From Beijerinckiaceae bacterium (lineage in GTDB: Bacteria > Pseudomonadota > Alphaproteobacteria > Rhizobiales > Beijerinckiaceae): a stretch of DNA of 64,000 nt. Below are positions 8,344 to 15,893 of this stretch, in pieces. The DNA lies in the NCBI GenBank assembly GCA_024304885.1, contig JALJOM010000003.1, positions 778,110 to 842,109 on the forward strand. The letters run 5' to 3'. Within the stretch, counting starts at the first letter, position 1. Each line of letters opens with the position of its first letter. The position numbers and the translations under genes are program-made. Under the pieces are notes generated by a model that saw nothing but the letters and a program-made list of their open reading frames with translations, was not told the DNA's origin and searched no databases.

Positions 8344-9726
8344 ATGGCCGCGCTCGAGACGGTTCTGGACAAGATCGACTCCAATCTCGACGCCTCGCTC
8401 GGGAGGCTGTTCCGTCTGCTCGAAATCCCGTCGATCTCGACCGATTCGGCCTATGCCTCCGAATGCCGGACGGCCGCGGAGTTTCTCGCCGCCGAGCTCG
8501 TCGCGCTCGGCTTCGACGCCAGGGTCGAGCCGACTCCAGGTCATCCGATGATCGTCGCCAAGGCCAAAGGCCCGCGGCCCGATCTGCCGCATGTCTTGTT
8601 CTATGGCCATTACGACGTCCAGCCGCCGGATCCGCTCGAGTTCTGGCAGACCCCGCCCTTCGCGCCTCGCCTCGCGGACGCCGAGACCGGCAAGCAAATC
8701 GTCGCGCGCGGCGTCGCCGACGACAAGGGCCAGCTCATGACCTTCGTCGAGGCCTGCCGCGCCTTCCGCGAGACCGGGGAGCTGCCCTGCCATATCACGA
8801 TCCTGCTCGAAGGCGAGGAGGAAACCGGCTCGCCGTCGCTGCCGGGCTTCCTCGAGGCGCACAAGGGCGAGCTCGAAGCCGATCTCGTCCTCGTCTGCGA
8901 TACCCTGATGTGGGACCGCGCGACGCCCGCGATCACCACCATGCTGCGCGGCCTCGTGCTCGAGGAAGTGGTGATTCGAGGAGCCGATCGCGACCTGCAT
9001 TCGGGCCTCTTCGGAGGGGCGGCGGTCAATCCGATCCACGTGCTGGCGAAGATCATCGCCGATCTCCATGACGCCGACGGGCGCATCACCTTGCCTGGAT
9101 TCTACGACGGCGTCGCGGAATTGCCCGAGGAGGTCGCCGAGCAATGGGCCGGCTTGCGGTCGCACGAGGGCGAGTTCCTGCGCCAGGTCGGCCTCTCCGT
9201 TCCCGCCGGGGAGAAGGGCAGGGGCGTCCTCGAGATGGTCTGGTCGCGGCCGACCTGCGACGTGAACGGCATCATCGGCGGCTATACCGGCGCGGGCTCG
9301 AAGACCGTGCTGCCGGCGGAAGCCAGCGCCAAGTTCTCGTTCCGCCTGGTCGGGACGCAGGACCCCGCCAAGATCGCCGCGAGCTTCCGTGCCTTCGTGA
9401 CGGAGCGGCTGCCGAAGGATTGCAAGGTCGAGTTCGTCTCCCACGGCGCCTCGCCGGCCCACCAGCTGCCCTTCGGCTCGGAGGCCTTGACCCGCGCGGT
9501 CCGGGCACTCGAGGCCGAATGGGGCAAGCCGCCCGTTCTCGCCGGCTGCGGCGGATCGATCCCGATCATCGGCTCCTTCAAGAAGGATCTCGGGATGGAC
9601 GCGCTCATGATCGGCTTCGGGCTCGAAGACGATCGGGTCCATTCGCCGAACGAGAAATACGAGCTTTCGTCCTTCCACAAGGGGACGCGGAGCTGGGCGC
9701 GGGTCTTGAACGCGCTCGCGCTGTGA
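8344..9726 (+). CDS. M20 family metallopeptidase (dipeptidase)
   Basis: Zinc-dependent dipeptidase of the M20/M25/M40 group, 460 aa, cytoplasmic. The di-zinc site is visible: His in YGHYDVQPP with the Asp two residues on (about residues 95-98), the general base and metal Glu pair in EGEEETGS, and the later His in RDLHSGLFGG, which starts the lid/dimerisation domain. The C-terminal catalytic half ends with the GFGLEDDRVHSPNEKYEL motif holding the last metal His. All key residues are present and the length is normal. The start has a strong ribosome site (AGGAGG, seven bases upstream). It stands alone on its strand between the DUF1491 gene and the mercury locus. The exact peptide substrate cannot be told. 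Confidence 0.93.
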   Translation: MAALETVLDKIDSNLDASLGRLFRLLEIPSISTDSAYASECRTAAEFLAAELVALGFDARVEPTPGHPMIVAKAKGPRPDLPHVLFYGHYDVQPPDPLEFWQTPPFAPRLADAETGKQIVARGVADDKGQLMTFVEACRAFRETGELPCHITILLEGEEETGSPSLPGFLEAHKGELEADLVLVCDTLMWDRATPAITTMLRGLVLEEVVIRGADRDLHSGLFGGAAVNPIHVLAKIIADLHDADGRITLPGFYDGVAELPEEVAEQWAGLRSHEGEFLRQVGLSVPAGEKGRGVLEMVWSRPTCDVNGIIGGYTGAGSKTVLPAEASAKFSFRLVGTQDPAKIAASFRAFVTERLPKDCKVEFVSHGASPAHQLPFGSEALTRAVRALEAEWGKPPVLAGCGGSIPIIGSFKKDLGMDALMIGFGLEDDRVHSPNEKYELSSFHKGTRSWARVLNALAL

Positions 9727-9792
9727 ATTTGCCCTGAACCCGGTTTTCCGGCGCGCGTGGTCCTGCGCGACCTCGGCTCCGCGGGGAAAAAT

Positions 9793-10527
9793 TCAAGCCC
9801 CCGTCGTCGCGTCCGCGAGGGCTCGCTCGTAGAAGGCAGCGAGCGCCTCGAGCTCGCTGGCGCAATCGCCCTCGAAGCAGGACCCGTGCATCACCGCGAG
9901 GCGGCGCGGACGCAGGGCTGCGAGCCTGCGGAGGGTCGGCGCCGTGGCGGGCGTCAGCGCGGTCGCTCGAAACGCGGTCTCTGCCGCGATCGCGGCCTCG
10001 ACGATCGACGTCGCGGTGACGGCAGGCCCTCGGCCGAGCTGGGTGAAGAGGTCACCACAAAACAACGTGCCGGTACTTTCCTCGTAGAGCAGCCCCGATT
10101 CCCAGGCATGGGGGACGTGGGGTGTATCGAGGTAGCGCATGTGTCGTCCGCCGATGTCGAGAACCTCGCCGTCGTCTAGCGCGCGGGGCGGCCGATCGGC
10201 CATATCGTCCAGCGAGACTAGGCATGCCGTGTGGCCGTGGACGACCTTTGCCGCAGGTGCCGCGGCAAGCCACAGGTTCATCGCCCCGCATTCGTCCGCC
10301 TCGACATGGCCGAACCCGATCCAGCGCAATCGCTCGATCGGAAGGATCGTGGCCAGCGCCGCCGAGACCTCGGGAAAGAGCCGGCGCGGACCGCAATGAA
10401 ACAAGAGCGGCTCCTCGGCGTCGACGAGATAGTGGTTGAAGGTGAAGCCGGCCGGCGCCGCGATGTCCGGCACGTAGCGCGAGAAACGGTAGATTCGCTC
10501 CGCTATTTCGTCGATCTTTGTGTCCAT
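9793..10527 (-). CDS. Metallo-beta-lactamase-fold protein, oxygen-binding di-iron (ODP) type
   Basis: 244 aa protein with the metallo-beta-lactamase fold in the version seen in flavodiiron proteins and the oxygen-binding di-iron protein. The metal motif is HVEADE (His74, Glu76, Asp78), followed by further ligands in DTPHVPHAWESG, the FCGDLF aspartate and MHGSCFEGD. Glu instead of His at the second metal position marks the non-hydrolytic, redox-type branch rather than true hydrolases. There is no flavodoxin domain, so it is not a complete flavodiiron reductase; sensing or binding O2, NO or peroxide is the likely role. Start is taken at ATG 10527 because the family N-terminus (ERIYRFSRYVPD) begins just after it. 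It lies downstream of merR on the same strand, separated by 179 bases with a strong hairpin. Confidence 0.85.
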   Translation of the reverse strand: MDTKIDEIAERIYRFSRYVPDIAAPAGFTFNHYLVDAEEPLLFHCGPRRLFPEVSAALATILPIERLRWIGFGHVEADECGAMNLWLAAAPAAKVVHGHTACLVSLDDMADRPPRALDDGEVLDIGGRHMRYLDTPHVPHAWESGLLYEESTGTLFCGDLFTQLGRGPAVTATSIVEAAIAAETAFRATALTPATAPTLRRLAALRPRRLAVMHGSCFEGDCASELEALAAFYERALADATTGA

Positions 10528-10596
10528 GCGACGCCTCGCCTGCCCAGAGGAAGAAACCCGCGCCGATCGATCGACGGCGCCTCCGAAGTATAAAGT

Positions 10597-10630
10597 GCGG
10601 CCTTCCGATCCGATGGGATCGGAAGGCCGC
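10597..10630 (-). terminator. Perfect 15-bp stem-loop between merR and the ODP-like gene
   Basis: Two 15-base arms (10597-10611 and 10616-10630) are exact reverse complements around a GATG loop. The arm is GC-rich (GCGGCCTTCCGATCC). Read on the minus strand it follows the merR stop by about 77 bases and is followed by CACTTTATAC, which is only weakly T-rich. A transcription terminator or attenuator behind merR is the simplest reading; a mRNA processing or protein binding site is also possible. Confidence 0.5.
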
Positions 10631-10706
10631 ATGAATTGGTCCCGTTCCATGTCGCCCCGCACGACGGTCACAATACTGCCAGGCCCGCGAAGCTCGAGCT
10701 CCAAGG

Positions 10707-11174
10707 TCACCTGCCGCGTGTCGGGCGACGACGACGCGAAGGCGGGTCAGTCGCTCTCTCGGGGACTTGGGTTTGCTCGTCCTTCGCCAAGGATTCGATA
10801 ATCGGGCAGCCCGCGTCGGATCCTTCCTGGTCGCATCGAGAGACCAAGCTCGCGAGCGAGTCGCGCAACCTCGATAGGTCCGAGATCTTGCTCTCGATGA
10901 TCTCGAGTTTGGCAATGGCGAGATCACGGGTCTCTGCACAGGCCCCTGCGAGTTCGAGCCGTTGCAGCACCACGATCTCGTCGAGAGAGAAGCCGAGGAC
11001 CTGGGCGCGCTTGATGAAGCGAATGCGATTCACCACGTCGGGCGGGTAGCGCCTGACGCCGCGAAAGGGCTTGGCCGGCTCGTCGATCAAGCCACGCCGC
11101 TGGTAGAAGCGGATCGTCTCGACGCCGACCCCCGCCTCGCGGGCCGCGACGCCGATGGACATGCTTTCGATCAC
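10707..11174 (-). CDS. merR: Mercury-responsive transcriptional regulator MerR
   Basis: 155 aa MerR-type activator-repressor of the mercury operon. The N-terminal winged helix reads GVETIRFYQRRGLI with RRYPPDVV in the wing; a long dimerisation helix follows. The three Hg(II)-binding cysteines are present with the spacing of Tn501 MerR: one in LAGACAET, then SRCDQEGSDAGCPI with nine positions between the last two. This makes it a true mercury sensor rather than a copper, zinc or SoxR relative. Start is set at GTG 11174, which has an AAGGA site eight bases upstream and gives the usual N-terminal extension; ATG 11162 is the alternative. It is divergent from merT across a classic mer operator. 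The final 25 residues are Arg/Pro-rich and unlike the family. Confidence 0.93.
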   Translation of the reverse strand: MIESMSIGVAAREAGVGVETIRFYQRRGLIDEPAKPFRGVRRYPPDVVNRIRFIKRAQVLGFSLDEIVVLQRLELAGACAETRDLAIAKLEIIESKISDLSRLRDSLASLVSRCDQEGSDAGCPIIESLAKDEQTQVPERATDPPSRRRRPTRGR

Positions 11175-11185
11175 GCAAATTTTCC

Positions 11186-11217
11186 TTGAGCCCGTACCGC
11201 GGTACGGAAGGTAAACC
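11186..11217 (+). promoter_or_regulatory. mer operator-promoter
   Basis: A -35 like TTGAGC (11186-11191) is followed by a perfect 16-bp palindrome CCGTACCGCGGTACGG (11192-11207) and by GTAAAC/TAAACC (11211-11217) as -10, giving the abnormally long 19-20 base spacer typical of MerR-controlled promoters. The dyad sits within the spacer, as in Tn501. MerR bound here would hold RNA polymerase inactive until Hg(II) binding untwists the DNA. It drives merT-merP and is at the divergent merR start. Confidence 0.9.
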
Positions 11218-11250
11218 CTTAAAGACTCGAATGTGCCGGAGGCAATTTCC

Positions 11251-11601
11251 TTGGCTGACACCTATGGACGCAAGACACTCGCTGCCGGTGCCCTGGCGGC
11301 GATCGGGGCCTCGCTCTGCTGCGTCGCGCCCCTCGTCTTGCTCGGCCTCGGCATCAGCGGGGCCTGGATCGGTATGCTGACCGCGCTCGAGCCGGCGCGA
11401 CCCGTCTTCGTCGTCGCGACGCTGGCCTTCCTCGGCCTCGCCTTTCGCAAGCTCTATCTCGTGCCCCGAAGCTGCGCCGTCGGCGCGCCTTGCGCCGAGC
11501 AGAGGGTCCTCGGGCGGCAGAAGCTCGCCTTCTGGATGGTCGGCCTCTCGGCGCTCGGCCTCCTCGCCGTGCCCGAGCTCGCGCCGCTGCTCCTTTATTG
11601 A
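11251..11601 (+). CDS. merT: Mercuric ion transporter MerT
   Basis: Inner membrane Hg(II) importer of 116 aa. The first membrane helix carries the vicinal cysteine pair (GASLCCVAP) that accepts Hg(II) from MerP, then SGAWIG and a second helix, the cytoplasmic loop with a second Cys pair (RSCAVGAPCAEQ) that would hand the ion on, and a third helix at the C-terminus. Length and layout match Tn21/Tn501 MerT. The start is placed at TTG 11251 with GGAGG eight bases upstream, which gives exactly the usual size; a GTG at 11233 is in frame but lacks a ribosome site. First gene of a rightward operon with merP and an AhpD-like gene. No merA reductase follows, so the fate of imported Hg(II) is unclear from this window. 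Confidence 0.93.
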   Translation: MADTYGRKTLAAGALAAIGASLCCVAPLVLLGLGISGAWIGMLTALEPARPVFVVATLAFLGLAFRKLYLVPRSCAVGAPCAEQRVLGRQKLAFWMVGLSALGLLAVPELAPLLLY

Positions 11602-11614
11602 AAGGACACCCCAC

Positions 11615-11890
11615 ATGCGCCGCATCCTGCCCGTTTTGCTCGTCGCGCTCCCGGTCGCCGCGGCGGCGGCCACGCCGCAGACCGTCACGCTCGCCGTTCA
11701 GAGAATGACGTGTTCCCTCTGCCCGGTGACGATCAAGAAGTCGCTCGAGAAGGTGACCGGGGTGAAGGCGGTTGCGGTCGATTTCGACAAGAAGACCGCG
11801 ACCGTCACCTATGATCCGGACAAAACCACGCCGGACGCGCTCGCCGAGGCGACCACCGACGCAGGCTATCCCTCGTCCGTGGCACACTAG
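11615..11890 (+). CDS. merP: Periplasmic mercury-binding protein MerP
   Basis: 91 aa secreted heavy-metal-associated (HMA) domain protein. A signal peptide covers about residues 1-19 (hydrophobic core ILPVLLVALPVAAAA). The metal motif is MTCSLCP (the GMTCxxC loop of the ferredoxin-like HMA fold), followed by TIKKSLEKVTGVKAV, and a normal C-terminal strand with TYDPDKTT. It binds Hg(II) in the periplasm and passes it to MerT, encoded 13 bases upstream. The ribosome site AAAGGA is seven bases before the ATG. All key residues are present and the length is typical. Confidence 0.93.
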   Translation: MRRILPVLLVALPVAAAAATPQTVTLAVQRMTCSLCPVTIKKSLEKVTGVKAVAVDFDKKTATVTYDPDKTTPDALAEATTDAGYPSSVAH

Positions 11891-11899
11891 GCGAGGGCC

Positions 11900-12274
11900 A
11901 TGACCGCGAGCACGATCGACCCCGCCCTCGACCTCTACGCCGAGTTCGGCAAGCTCGCCAAGGGCACGACAAGGCACATCGCCGCCATGCGGCAGGAGGC
12001 CATCTTCACCGACGGCGCCGTCCCGGCGCGGACGAAAGCGCTCGCCGCCGTGCTCTGGGCCGTCTCGGCCCGCTGCGAGCCCTGCTTCAAATATTACGTC
12101 CAGGAGGCGATCCGGCTCGGCGCGACCGAGGGCGAGCTCGGGGAGTTTCTCGCGGTCGCCGCCGTCATGGGGGGCTGCGTCGGCGAGATGTGGGCCTTGA
12201 AAGCCTTCAAGGCCTACAAGGACATCATTGCCGGCGCGGTCGCGCCAGCGCCCGAGCCCTCCTGCTGCCACTGA
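11900..12274 (+). CDS. AhpD/carboxymuconolactone decarboxylase-like protein with CxxC, in mer operon
   Basis: 124 aa protein with the all-helical AhpD fold. The redox pair is Cys-Glu-Pro-Cys in SARCEPCFKYY; the His that lies four residues after the second Cys in AhpD is Tyr here, so peroxidase-partner chemistry may be altered. A third Cys occurs in VMGGCVGEM, and the chain ends in SCCH, an extra thiol/His tail that could bind metal. It begins nine bases after merP and belongs to the mer operon, so a role in thiol redox or Hg(II) handling is likely. The family is known; its function with mercury genes is not. It ends against the convergent murJ gene. Confidence 0.82.
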   Translation: MTASTIDPALDLYAEFGKLAKGTTRHIAAMRQEAIFTDGAVPARTKALAAVLWAVSARCEPCFKYYVQEAIRLGATEGELGEFLAVAAVMGGCVGEMWALKAFKAYKDIIAGAVAPAPEPSCCH

Positions 12275-12281
12275 ACGACGA

Positions 12282-13835
12282 TCACGGTCCCTTGCGCGGG
12301 GGTGAGCCGGCGGGCCGCCGCAGCCGGACCCCTGCGACACGCAGCGTGGCGAGCAGGACGGCGCCATAGACGAGCCCGCCCGCGAGACCGAGAAGAACGA
12401 GGGTCAGCTCGTTGTCGAAGCGAGTCACCGAGCCGGCGAAACGCGCGATCGCCGGTTCGCCCGTCAGCGCGAGGACTGCGAGGCCGAGCGAGGCGAGCGT
12501 CACGCAGGTGCAGGTCTTCCACAAAGTGAGATCCGGCCTCATGGTGCCGCGACGCCAAGCTAGGGCGACTAGAAGGAGAAGGTTGGTCCAGGCTCCGATC
12601 GCGGTCGCGCCGGCGAGGCCGACGGCGCCGAAAGGCTCGAACAGGACGATCTTGAACACGACATTGATCGCGACGGCCCCGAGCGAGATCAGCATCGGGG
12701 TCCGGGTGTCGCCCTGCGCCTGGAAGCTCGCGACCGCGGAGCGCACGAGGACGATCGCGACGAGCCCGAAGCCATAGGCCTCGAGCACGGCGGCGGAAGC
12801 GCGCACGGCCTCTTGCGTGAAGGCACCCCTGAGGAAGACGCCCCGCATGATCGCGTCGGGAATCATGATGAAGGCGATGAAGAAGGGTGCCGACAAGGCG
12901 ATCGTGAGCGCCATGGTCCGGTTTTGCGCCGCGATCGCGTCACCGTGCTTTCGTGCCGCGACGAGCCGGCTCATCTCGGGCAAGAGAACGGTGCCCGCGG
13001 CAATGCCGATGACCCCGATCGGCAGCTGGTAGATGCGATCGGCATAATAGATCGAGGACGGCCCCCCGGTCGGCAGCATGGAGGCGAGGATCGTATCGGC
13101 GAAGAGCGCGATCTGGGTCCCTGCCGAGCCGATCACCGCAGGCCCGAGCATGGCGAGAAACCGCCGCACGTTCTCCGTCCAGAGCGGCAAGGCGAATCGT
13201 TCGAGGATGCCGTTGCGCCAGGCGGCATAGGTCGTCATCGCGAGCTGCAGCACGCCGGAGACGACGACGCCGACGCTCGCCGCGACCGCGGCATCGGGAA
13301 AGAGGAAGGCGACGAGGAGGAATCCGATCACCGACACGTTCATCAGGACCGGCGCGAAGGCCGCGACGGCGAAGCGGCCGTGCGCGTTGAGCGTCGCCGA
13401 CTGCAACGTGACCAAGGTGACGAGCAGGAGATAGGGAAAGGTGATCCGGGTCAGCGTGACGGTCAGGGAGAATTTTTCCGGATCGGTGCGAAACCCCGGC
13501 GCCAGCAGATCGACGAAAGCCGGGGTGAAGGCCCAGGCCAGCGCCAGCACGAGGATCTGGGAGAGGAGGAGGAGCACGAACACCCGCCCGGCGAAGCTTC
13601 GCGCCGCGGCTTGTCCTTCGCCCTCGAGCACCCGGGAATAGCTCGGAACATAGGCGGCGTTGAAGGCGCCTTCGCCGAAGATCGCCCGGAAATGATTGGG
13701 CAGCCTCTGCGCCACGACGAAAGCATCGGCGAGGAGCCCGGCTCCGAGAATCGCGCCGAGCGCAATGTCGCGCAGGAACCCCGTCGCCCGAGAGAGCAGC
13801 GTGAATCCGCCGACGGACAGGAGGTTCTTCAGCAT
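12282..13835 (-). CDS. murJ: Lipid II flippase MurJ
   Basis: MOP-superfamily flippase (517 aa, about 14 membrane helices) that moves lipid II across the inner membrane for peptidoglycan synthesis. The N-terminus LLSVGGFTLLSRATGFLRD and the loop GEGAFNAAYVPSYSR are MurJ/MviN signatures, and conserved Arg residues of the central cavity are present. Length is normal for the family. It lies seven bases after a GT2 glycosyltransferase gene on the same strand and is probably co-transcribed with it. The essential single-copy role is established for the family; only the operon inference is mine. Confidence 0.95.
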   Translation of the reverse strand: MLKNLLSVGGFTLLSRATGFLRDIALGAILGAGLLADAFVVAQRLPNHFRAIFGEGAFNAAYVPSYSRVLEGEGQAAARSFAGRVFVLLLLSQILVLALAWAFTPAFVDLLAPGFRTDPEKFSLTVTLTRITFPYLLLVTLVTLQSATLNAHGRFAVAAFAPVLMNVSVIGFLLVAFLFPDAAVAASVGVVVSGVLQLAMTTYAAWRNGILERFALPLWTENVRRFLAMLGPAVIGSAGTQIALFADTILASMLPTGGPSSIYYADRIYQLPIGVIGIAAGTVLLPEMSRLVAARKHGDAIAAQNRTMALTIALSAPFFIAFIMIPDAIMRGVFLRGAFTQEAVRASAAVLEAYGFGLVAIVLVRSAVASFQAQGDTRTPMLISLGAVAINVVFKIVLFEPFGAVGLAGATAIGAWTNLLLLVALAWRRGTMRPDLTLWKTCTCVTLASLGLAVLALTGEPAIARFAGSVTRFDNELTLVLLGLAGGLVYGAVLLATLRVAGVRLRRPAGSPPRKGP

Positions 13836-13842
13836 CGAGGGC

Positions 13843-14826
13843 TCATGGCCAGTCGGCTCGCGAGTCGGGCGCGAGGGTGTCCTCGCCCTGCGGCTCGACC
13901 CCGATGTGCTCCTCGACCAGGTAGAGAGGCCGGCGCTTCACCTCGTCGAAGATGCGGCCGACATAGGCGCCGATCACGCCGAACGACAGGAGCTGGATCC
14001 CGGCGAAGAAGGTGATCGAGACGATCAAGGACGCATAGCCCGGCACGTCGACGCCGAGGATCAGCGTTCGGGTCAGGAAGAAGGTCGCGAGCGCCAGGCC
14101 GAGCAGGGAAACGGCCAAGCCGATATAGGTCCAGACCCTGAGCGGCAGCGTCGTGAAGGACATGAGCCCGTCGAGCGCGAAAAGGGTGAGCTTGCGAAAG
14201 CTGAACCGCGTTGCGCCATGGGCCCGCGGTGCGACCTCGAAGGGAACGCCGATCGACTTGAAGCCGATCCAGGCATAGAGGCCTTTGGAGAATCGCGCGT
14301 GCTCGCGCATCTTGCGCAACGCGGCGACGGCCTTGGCATCGAGCAAGCGGAAGTCGCCGGCGCCTTCGGGCAGTTCCGTGTCGCCGACCGAGGCGAAGAG
14401 CCGATAGAAATGCTCGGTGAGGAACCGCCGGACGGGATGCTCGCCCGCGCGATCGACCCTTTGGCCGTAGACGTTCTTGTAGCCTTCGCGCCAGCGCGCG
14501 ACGAAGGTCGCGATCGCCTCCGGCGGGTGCTGGAGGTCGGCGTCGATGATGACGACGGCCGCCCCCCGCGCGTGGTCGAGGCCGGCGGCGATCGCGACCT
14601 CCTTGCCGAAGTTCCGGCTGAGGGCCAGAGCGCGGATTCGGGGGTCGTCCTCATGCACCGCGCGCACGACGGCGAGCGTGTCGTCGGTCGATCCGTCGTC
14701 GACGAAGAGGACCTCGAACGAGGCCGCGCAAGCGGAGAGCACCGGCACCAAGCGCCCCAGGAGCGGGCCGATATTGGCGGATTCGTTCAGGACCGGAACG
14801 ATCACGGAGAGTTCCGGATCCGGCAT
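13843..14826 (-). CDS. GT2 family glycosyltransferase (polyprenyl-phosphate type, DPM1/ArnC/GtrB-like)
   Basis: 327 aa glycosyltransferase of GT-A fold that would load a sugar onto a polyprenyl phosphate. The catalytic half has LSVIVPVLNESANI, VDDGSTDDT, the SRNFGKEVAIAAGLDHA motif and the metal-binding DADLQHPPE. The C-terminal part has two membrane helices (about residues 230-255 and 265-290) followed by YVGRIFDEVKRRPLYLV, the pattern of GtrB/ArnC enzymes. Start is ATG 14826. Upstream of murJ on the same strand, and divergent from a ChbG/HpnK-type deacetylase gene; a deacetylase beside such a transferase suggests that an N-acetyl sugar is attached to a lipid and then deacetylated, as in the lipid A aminoarabinose-type routes. 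Sugar identity is unknown. Confidence 0.92.
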   Translation of the reverse strand: MPDPELSVIVPVLNESANIGPLLGRLVPVLSACAASFEVLFVDDGSTDDTLAVVRAVHEDDPRIRALALSRNFGKEVAIAAGLDHARGAAVVIIDADLQHPPEAIATFVARWREGYKNVYGQRVDRAGEHPVRRFLTEHFYRLFASVGDTELPEGAGDFRLLDAKAVAALRKMREHARFSKGLYAWIGFKSIGVPFEVAPRAHGATRFSFRKLTLFALDGLMSFTTLPLRVWTYIGLAVSLLGLALATFFLTRTLILGVDVPGYASLIVSITFFAGIQLLSFGVIGAYVGRIFDEVKRRPLYLVEEHIGVEPQGEDTLAPDSRADWP

Positions 14827-14988
14827 GGCATTCACCCATCCTGTCTTCGGGCGCCCGAAAGGGGTCCGCCTTTGTGTTCTTATCGAGACGATCCGTCCCG
14901 GGGATGAAGCGCGAGAGGCAGCGAATCTGTTGCCTTCGATGCACCCTTGCCCGAGATAGGGTGCGCAATCGGCGGTAGCAGGTGAGGC

Positions 14989-15870
14989 ATGACGAGCGAG
15001 AAGGCGACGGGGCTCGAGGCAAAACGGCGCGGGAGGCCCGCTTTCCGGTTCATTCTCTGCGCCGACGATTTCGCGCTGTCGGCTGCGGTCAGCCGCGGCA
15101 TTCTCGAAGCCTTGGACGCGGGGCGGATCAGCGCGACGAGCGCCATGACGACGCGACCGTCCTGGCCAAAAGGAGCCGCCGACCTCCGCGGCTTCGCGGG
15201 GCGAGCCGATATCGGGTTGCATATCGACCTGACGCTCGGAGCGCCGCTCGGCCCGATGCCGACCTTCGCGCCGACGGGGTCGCTGCCCGATCTCTACCGG
15301 GTCCTCGGGCTCGCCCGCAAGGGCAGGCTGCCCGAACGAGAGATTCGCGACGAGATCGCCCGCCAGATCGATGCTTTCGTCGAATATTTCGGCACCTGGC
15401 CGGACTTTGTCGACGGCCATCAGCACGTGCAGGTCCTTCCGCGGATTCGGACCTGGCTCCTCGATGCTCTCGACCACCGCGGGCTCGCGGGAAAGGTCTG
15501 GCTGCGCGACAGTGCGGATCGTCCTTGGCGCATCCTGCGGCGCGGCATCGAGGCGACGAAAGCGCTGGCGATCGCCGTTCTCGGCAAGGGCTTTTCTCGG
15601 GAGGCGCGTCGCCGCGGCTATGCGACGAACGAGGGCTTCGCCGGCTTCTCGCGCTTCGATCTCGCGCGCGACTACGGGGCCGACTTCGGGCGATATCTCG
15701 AGGCGCCGGGCGGGCGCCACCTCGTGATGTGCCATCCGGGCTATTGCGACGCGGAGCTCGCGTCCGTCGACGCGGTCACGCTGACGCGCGAGCGTGAGCT
15801 CGCCTTTCTTCTGTCCGATGATTTTCCACGGGCGCTGGAGCGCGCGGGCGCTGCCCTCGCGCGTTTTTGA
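14989..15870 (+). CDS. ChbG/HpnK (YdjC-like) family polysaccharide or glycolipid deacetylase
   Basis: 293 aa TIM-barrel-like deacetylase of the YdjC family. Metal and catalytic residues are in CADDFALS (Asp-Asp), the ADIGLHIDLTLG motif (His) and DGHQHVQVLP (His-x-His), with MCHPGYCD near the C-terminus supplying another His. The family includes ChbG, which deacetylates chitobiose, and HpnK, linked to hopanoids. No other hopanoid genes are close, but the divergent GT2 gene makes a lipid-linked amino sugar a fair guess. The ribosome site AGGTGAGG precedes the ATG. An SDR oxidoreductase gene follows after 23 bases. Confidence 0.88.
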   Translation: MTSEKATGLEAKRRGRPAFRFILCADDFALSAAVSRGILEALDAGRISATSAMTTRPSWPKGAADLRGFAGRADIGLHIDLTLGAPLGPMPTFAPTGSLPDLYRVLGLARKGRLPEREIRDEIARQIDAFVEYFGTWPDFVDGHQHVQVLPRIRTWLLDALDHRGLAGKVWLRDSADRPWRILRRGIEATKALAIAVLGKGFSREARRRGYATNEGFAGFSRFDLARDYGADFGRYLEAPGGRHLVMCHPGYCDAELASVDAVTLTRERELAFLLSDDFPRALERAGAALARF

Positions 15871-15893
15871 ACTCTGCGACAATAGGGGGAGTC

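Noticed and set aside
10528-10710. Longer start for the ODP-like protein giving 305 aa
   Set aside because: The added N-terminus spans the perfect hairpin and encodes no family sequence; ATG 10527 gives the natural start.
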